Assembly (NCBI GenBank): GCA_964474655.1
Contig: CAYYTU010000107.1
Location: 1-7,959, forward strand
DNA length: 7,959 nucleotides
Origin: CAYYTU01 sp964474655
Lineage (GTDB): Bacteria > Chloroflexota > Anaerolineae > B4-G1
Direction of reading: 5' to 3'
The notes under the pieces are model-generated. The model ran no database searches, had not been told where the DNA came from, and saw nothing but the letters and a program-made list of their open reading frames with translations. Position numbers and translations under genes: made by a program. The stretch's first letter is position 1, and every line of letters starts with the position of its first letter. Shown here piece by piece: positions 5,293-7,959 of this stretch.

Positions 5293-6348
5293 ATGACCGT
5301 ACTTGTTACAGGTGGAACAGGCTTTGTCTTGAGCAACTTCGTGAAGCATCTATTGGACACCAAGCCAGAGACCACCATTGTCGTTCTAGACATTGCACCC
5401 TTTGAGGACATCGTGACCCAGTTCCTTGATGTCGCAAGCAATCGTCTGATACCGGTGCAAGGTGACGTGAGAGATCGTGCCGTTCTCGAAAGGATCAGAT
5501 CTGAGTACAGTGTTACCCACGTTGTACACGCGGCCACAGTGACCCACTTCCCGAAATGGGAGCGTCAGAAGCCTGTTCGCTACGTCGACGTCAACATTAT
5601 GGGCACCGTCAATATGTTGGAATGGGCTCGTACGGTCGACGGCCTGGAGCGGTTTATGTACGTCAGTAGCGGTGGGGTCTATGGGTCACCCACACCCTGG
5701 AGTCCTGAGGAAGTTCAACCAGAGACAGGGCCCTTCGATCCGCCCGAGCTCTATGCCGTCACGAAGTATGCCGCGGAATTGATTGTCCGACGGTACGGTC
5801 AGATCTTTGAGCTTGACACGTGTCGTGTGCGGTTCTCGGATGTCTTTGGGCCGATGGAACGTCCTACTCCCGGTCGGGCTAAGATGTCGATGCCGTATCA
5901 TATGGTCCGCTCGGTTGTCGAGAGCCGACCCCTTCGAGTGACGTCGCCGTCGTTGAAGGCCGGCGGAGACTTCCTCAGCGCTGAGGATATTGCGCCTGCA
6001 CTTGCGGAGGTGTTGTACGCCAAATCGCTCTGTCATGGTGCCTATAACATTGCGTTTGGTAGCCATACAACGGCATTGGAGATGTTTGACAAGTTCAAGA
6101 GTGTGGCTCCCTCCTTCACATATGAGGAGAGCGAAGCGGAAAGAGCGGATATTGCTATGGATCCCTCTAAGCGTCTTGCGCGATGGAATGCCTATGCGAT
6201 CGAGAGGATGAAGTCGGAATTCGGATGGAAACCCCGATCGCTTACGGAGCAGCTAGCAGGCTACCTCAAATGGGTCATGGAAGATCCGCAGATGAGATGT
6301 CCTGAGTTATCTGCGTCGCCCTCTCTGACTGTCGGGGGATCGGCGTAA
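5293..6348 (+). CDS. NAD(P)-dependent epimerase/dehydratase family protein (extended SDR)
   Basis: A 351-residue extended short-chain dehydrogenase, a fold used by nucleotide-sugar epimerases, dehydratases and some catabolic sugar-acid dehydrogenases. The N-terminal Rossmann motif reads TGGTGFVLS (6-14), so the third glycine of the usual GxxGxxG is Leu13. Asp33 after the second strand (VLD) suggests NAD. Asp58 lies in GDVRD. The catalytic set is Ser126 (VSSGGVYG), Tyr154 and Lys158 (YAVTK). The tail ends with the family's usual FGWKPRSLTEQLAGYLKW segment (310-327) plus about 23 extra residues without a recognisable motif. The start is ATG at 5293, with GGAGG 5 nt upstream. It lies 98 nt after the amidohydrolase gene and 46 nt before the DUF523 gene, so the three are probably co-transcribed. 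No sugar-nucleotide genes are nearby, so a catabolic dehydrogenase role is as likely as epimerisation. The substrate is unknown. Confidence 0.87.
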   Translation: MTVLVTGGTGFVLSNFVKHLLDTKPETTIVVLDIAPFEDIVTQFLDVASNRLIPVQGDVRDRAVLERIRSEYSVTHVVHAATVTHFPKWERQKPVRYVDVNIMGTVNMLEWARTVDGLERFMYVSSGGVYGSPTPWSPEEVQPETGPFDPPELYAVTKYAAELIVRRYGQIFELDTCRVRFSDVFGPMERPTPGRAKMSMPYHMVRSVVESRPLRVTSPSLKAGGDFLSAEDIAPALAEVLYAKSLCHGAYNIAFGSHTTALEMFDKFKSVAPSFTYEESEAERADIAMDPSKRLARWNAYAIERMKSEFGWKPRSLTEQLAGYLKWVMEDPQMRCPELSASPSLTVGGSA

Positions 6349-6394
6349 CCGGTAGAGAGGTTCGGCAAGCCAACGAGGAAGGAGAAAGAATGCG

Positions 6395-6913
6395 ATGATG
6401 AACGAAAGTGGACACGACGAGATGCTGATTGTCAGCGCCTGTCTTGCGGGTATCAAGTGTGTTAACTATCCTTCGTACGTGATGGAAGACGAAGTGGTGA
6501 AGCAGTTAGTTGCGGACGGGAGGGCCATCCCGCTCTGTCCGGAGCAGATGGGAGGATTGCCGACCCCGCGCCCTCCTGCGGGATTTCTGGGAGGAGAAGC
6601 TGAGAGTTTCTGGACAGGGGCGGGCGAGCGCCTCACGCGTGTGGTGAGCACTGAAGGCGATGATTTCAGCGAACCGTTCCTACGGGGACCACGAGAGATA
6701 CTACGTGTCGCCAAGCTGGCTGGGGCAACGAAGGCTATCTTGCAGGATGGCAGTCCATCGTGTGGTGTTACAAGAACCAGTGTCTACGCCGAAGACGGCA
6801 ACTTGGTTCATCGCCCAGGTTCTGGGGCTCTCACCTGGTTGTTGCGATCAAATGGCATCAAGGTTTACACACCGGCATCGTGGGAGAAAGAAGTTGGAAC
6901 CCAGTCGCCGTAA
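6395..6913 (+). CDS. DUF523 family protein, related to 2-thiouracil desulfurase (TudS-like)
   Basis: A 172-residue soluble protein of the DUF523 family. The family includes TudS, a [4Fe-4S] enzyme that removes sulfur from 2-thiouracil to give uracil (known from characterised members). Family landmarks are seen in order: SACLAGIKC (14-22), LCPEQMGGLPTPRP (47-60) and DGSPSCG (118-124). Cys16, Cys48 and Cys123 are the expected cluster ligands. Glu50 (in CPEQ) and Ser122 (in SPSC) sit where TudS has acid and serine residues proposed to take part in catalysis. The usual CRYDG after the first motif is CVNYPS here, which may change the substrate pocket. The start is the first ATG of the ATGATG at 6395, 10 nt after AAGGAG. 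It stands in the middle of the rightward operon. Not all DUF523 proteins have known functions, so desulfuration is a hypothesis. Confidence 0.85.
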   Translation: MMNESGHDEMLIVSACLAGIKCVNYPSYVMEDEVVKQLVADGRAIPLCPEQMGGLPTPRPPAGFLGGEAESFWTGAGERLTRVVSTEGDDFSEPFLRGPREILRVAKLAGATKAILQDGSPSCGVTRTSVYAEDGNLVHRPGSGALTWLLRSNGIKVYTPASWEKEVGTQSP

Positions 6914-6942
6914 ACCAGCCAAATGGACAGGTTGTGGTGGAC

Positions 6943-6964
6943 TCGGATCATATAGCTGATCCGA
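6943..6964. promoter_or_regulatory. Perfect 8-bp stem-loop upstream of the cyclodeaminase-like gene
   Basis: TCGGATCA (6943-6950), loop TATAGC and TGATCCGA (6957-6964) form a perfect stem in the 69-nt gap between the DUF523 gene and the next gene. It ends 7 nt before the Shine-Dalgarno GGAGGTG (6972-6978). No T-run follows, so it is not an ordinary intrinsic terminator. It could be a regulator binding site, an mRNA processing or stabilising hairpin, or a translational control element. Confidence 0.5.
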
Positions 6965-6982
6965 TCTGAATGGAGGTGGATC

Positions 6983-7945
6983 ATGCCCCTATTGTTGCGT
7001 GAGACCGACGTCGAAGAACTCCTGACTATGGATGACGCCCTTACTGCCGTGGAAGAAGCGTTCCAGCTGCAGGGTTTGGGAAAAGCAGACAACCATCCGC
7101 GTCAGCGTCCTTGCCTTGAGCACACTATGCTTCAAGTTATGCCAGCCGCCTTGCCGGGTATCGGCTTCGGGCTGAAGGCCTACACAGTCGCGTCGCGGGG
7201 CGTCCGTTTTGTCGTACTCCTCTGGGATGAGGAAACCGGCGACCTGCAGGCTATGGTTGAGGCAGGGCATCTTGGCCAGATGCGCACTGGAGCAGCCAGC
7301 GGCGTCGCGACGAAGTACTTGGCACGGCCGGACGCCGTGACTGTCGGTATATTCGGTACCGGGACGCAGGCCCCGGCTCAGTTGGAAGCTATCTGTGCTG
7401 TTCGTTCGATTGAGCAAATCTGGGTATATAGCCGATCATCTGAACACCGCATTTGCTTCGCACAAGAGATGGCAGAATTGCTCAGCATATCCGTTGAAGC
7501 TGTGGAAAACCCGCAGGCCGCCGTCAGCGATGCTGATATCGTGATTACCAGTACAACAGCTGCAGAACCGCTGTTTGACGGTAGTTGGCTGCCACCTGGT
7601 GTTCACATAAACGCCACCGGTTCAAATCGACGAGATGCACAAGAAATCGACACGAGAACTGTGGAGAAAGCCAATCTCATTGTCATTGACGACCTAGTTC
7701 AAGGAAGGATTGAGGCTGGTGACTTGATTGCTGCGGAGCGTCACGGTGTCTTCACTTGGGACAGCGTGGTTGAACTGGGTCAGGTGGTGACCGGCGATCA
7801 TCATGGTCGCCAAGACGACGCCGGTTGCACTCTCTTTGAATCTCTGGGTGTTGCCATTGAGGATCTTTCTGTCGCTCGATGTGTATATGAGAAAGCTGTG
7901 GCTTTGGGGGCGGGCGAGCAGCTACCTGAGACAATGCTCGAGTAG
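6983..7945 (+). CDS. Ornithine cyclodeaminase / mu-crystallin family protein, probably an imine reductase or amino-acid dehydrogenase
   Basis: A 320-residue NAD(P)-binding enzyme of the family that includes ornithine cyclodeaminase, archaeal alanine dehydrogenase, mu-crystallin (ketimine reductase) and 1-pyrroline-2-carboxylate reductase. Substrate-site residues are Arg40/Arg42 (HPRQR), Lys65 (GLKAYT) and Arg101 (HLGQMRTGAASG). The Rossmann loop is GIFGTGTQA (122-130). Later motifs are ADIVITSTT (184-192), GVHINATGSN (206-215) and TLFESLGVAIEDLSVA (283-298). The catalytic Asp of true ornithine cyclodeaminase (within GGD) appears replaced, since the matching segment reads GSN (213-215). This favours a reductase or dehydrogenase rather than a cyclodeaminase. 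The start is ATG at 6983, with GGAGGTG 4 nt upstream. It follows the DUF523 gene by 69 nt. In this operon it may reduce a cyclic or linear imine, or deaminate an amino acid released after ring opening. That role is inferred. Confidence 0.9.
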   Translation: MPLLLRETDVEELLTMDDALTAVEEAFQLQGLGKADNHPRQRPCLEHTMLQVMPAALPGIGFGLKAYTVASRGVRFVVLLWDEETGDLQAMVEAGHLGQMRTGAASGVATKYLARPDAVTVGIFGTGTQAPAQLEAICAVRSIEQIWVYSRSSEHRICFAQEMAELLSISVEAVENPQAAVSDADIVITSTTAAEPLFDGSWLPPGVHINATGSNRRDAQEIDTRTVEKANLIVIDDLVQGRIEAGDLIAAERHGVFTWDSVVELGQVVTGDHHGRQDDAGCTLFESLGVAIEDLSVARCVYEKAVALGAGEQLPETMLE

Positions 7946-7947
7946 AG

Positions 7948-7959
7948 ATGTCAACTACC
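7948..7959 (+). CDS. Possible start of a next operon gene (cut by window edge)
   Basis: ATG at 7948, 2 nt after the stop codon of the cyclodeaminase-like gene, opens a frame reading M-S-T-T to the end of the window. The short spacing fits a continuing operon. No strong ribosome-binding site precedes it (only a GAG-rich stretch), and four codons cannot show that the frame is real. No family can be assigned. Confidence 0.25.

Noticed and set aside
6390..6398. Two-codon mini-frame ATG-CGA-TGA overlapping the ATGATG start of the DUF523 gene, 5 nt after AAGGAG
   Set aside because: It could in principle act as a start-stop element, but such short frames arise easily by chance. The ATG at 6395 is still within usable distance of the Shine-Dalgarno site.
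6989..7417. Minus-strand 142-codon frame inside the cyclodeaminase-like gene
   Set aside because: It is antisense to a gene with clear family motifs, and its translation has no recognisable features.
304..7959. CRISPR array, tRNA or rRNA gene
   Set aside because: No regularly spaced repeats, no cloverleaf-like segments and no rRNA-like conserved stretches were seen on either strand. Two coding groups and one regulatory region account for nearly all of the sequence.

Overview
The window looks like a chromosomal or genomic-island segment of a bacterium with mid-range G+C. Shine-Dalgarno sites are strong (GGAGG/AAGGAG before nearly every gene), there is a clean sigma-70 type promoter, and the regulator is of the IclR family. 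The style is compatible with Bacillota or Chloroflexota, but this is an impression from the sequence, not a taxonomic assignment.

Layout. Positions 1-303 are the right end of an IS3-family insertion sequence, cut by the window edge, with a frameshifted transposase. From 425 to 3390 three genes are on the minus strand. In transcription order they are an IclR-family regulator (3390-2587), a D-2-hydroxyacid dehydrogenase (2357-1317) and a classical short-chain dehydrogenase (1183-425). Positions 3391-3754 are a divergent regulatory region with no gene. From 3755 to 7945 four genes are on the plus strand: a hydantoinase/dihydropyrimidinase-like amidohydrolase, an extended-SDR NAD(P)-dependent epimerase/dehydrogenase, a DUF523 (TudS-like) iron-sulfur protein, and an ornithine cyclodeaminase/mu-crystallin family protein. 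A possible further gene begins at 7948, at the window edge.

How the genes may work together. The locus reads as a catabolic divergon controlled by the IclR protein. The 16-bp palindrome TTTGACCACAGTCAAA lies just upstream of the regulator gene. A 12/16 copy of it (sharing the 9-mer TTGACTGTG) lies just upstream of the plus-strand promoter (TTGACA, 16-nt spacer, TACAAT). An amidohydrolase that opens cyclic amides, an imine/amino-acid reductase-type enzyme, a D-2-hydroxyacid dehydrogenase and two SDR-type oxidoreductases fit stepwise breakdown of a nitrogen-containing heterocycle or a modified amino acid. The DUF523 protein belongs to the family of 2-thiouracil desulfurase (TudS). Its place between hydantoinase-like and imine-reductase-like enzymes raises the possibility that the substrate carries a thiocarbonyl, such as a thiopyrimidine or thiohydantoin. 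That idea is inference. No carbamoylase, transporter or uptake gene is visible in the window.

The amidohydrolase, the DUF523 protein, the epimerase-like protein and the cyclodeaminase-like protein each depart from the textbook motif at one or more positions. The real substrates may therefore differ from the family names.
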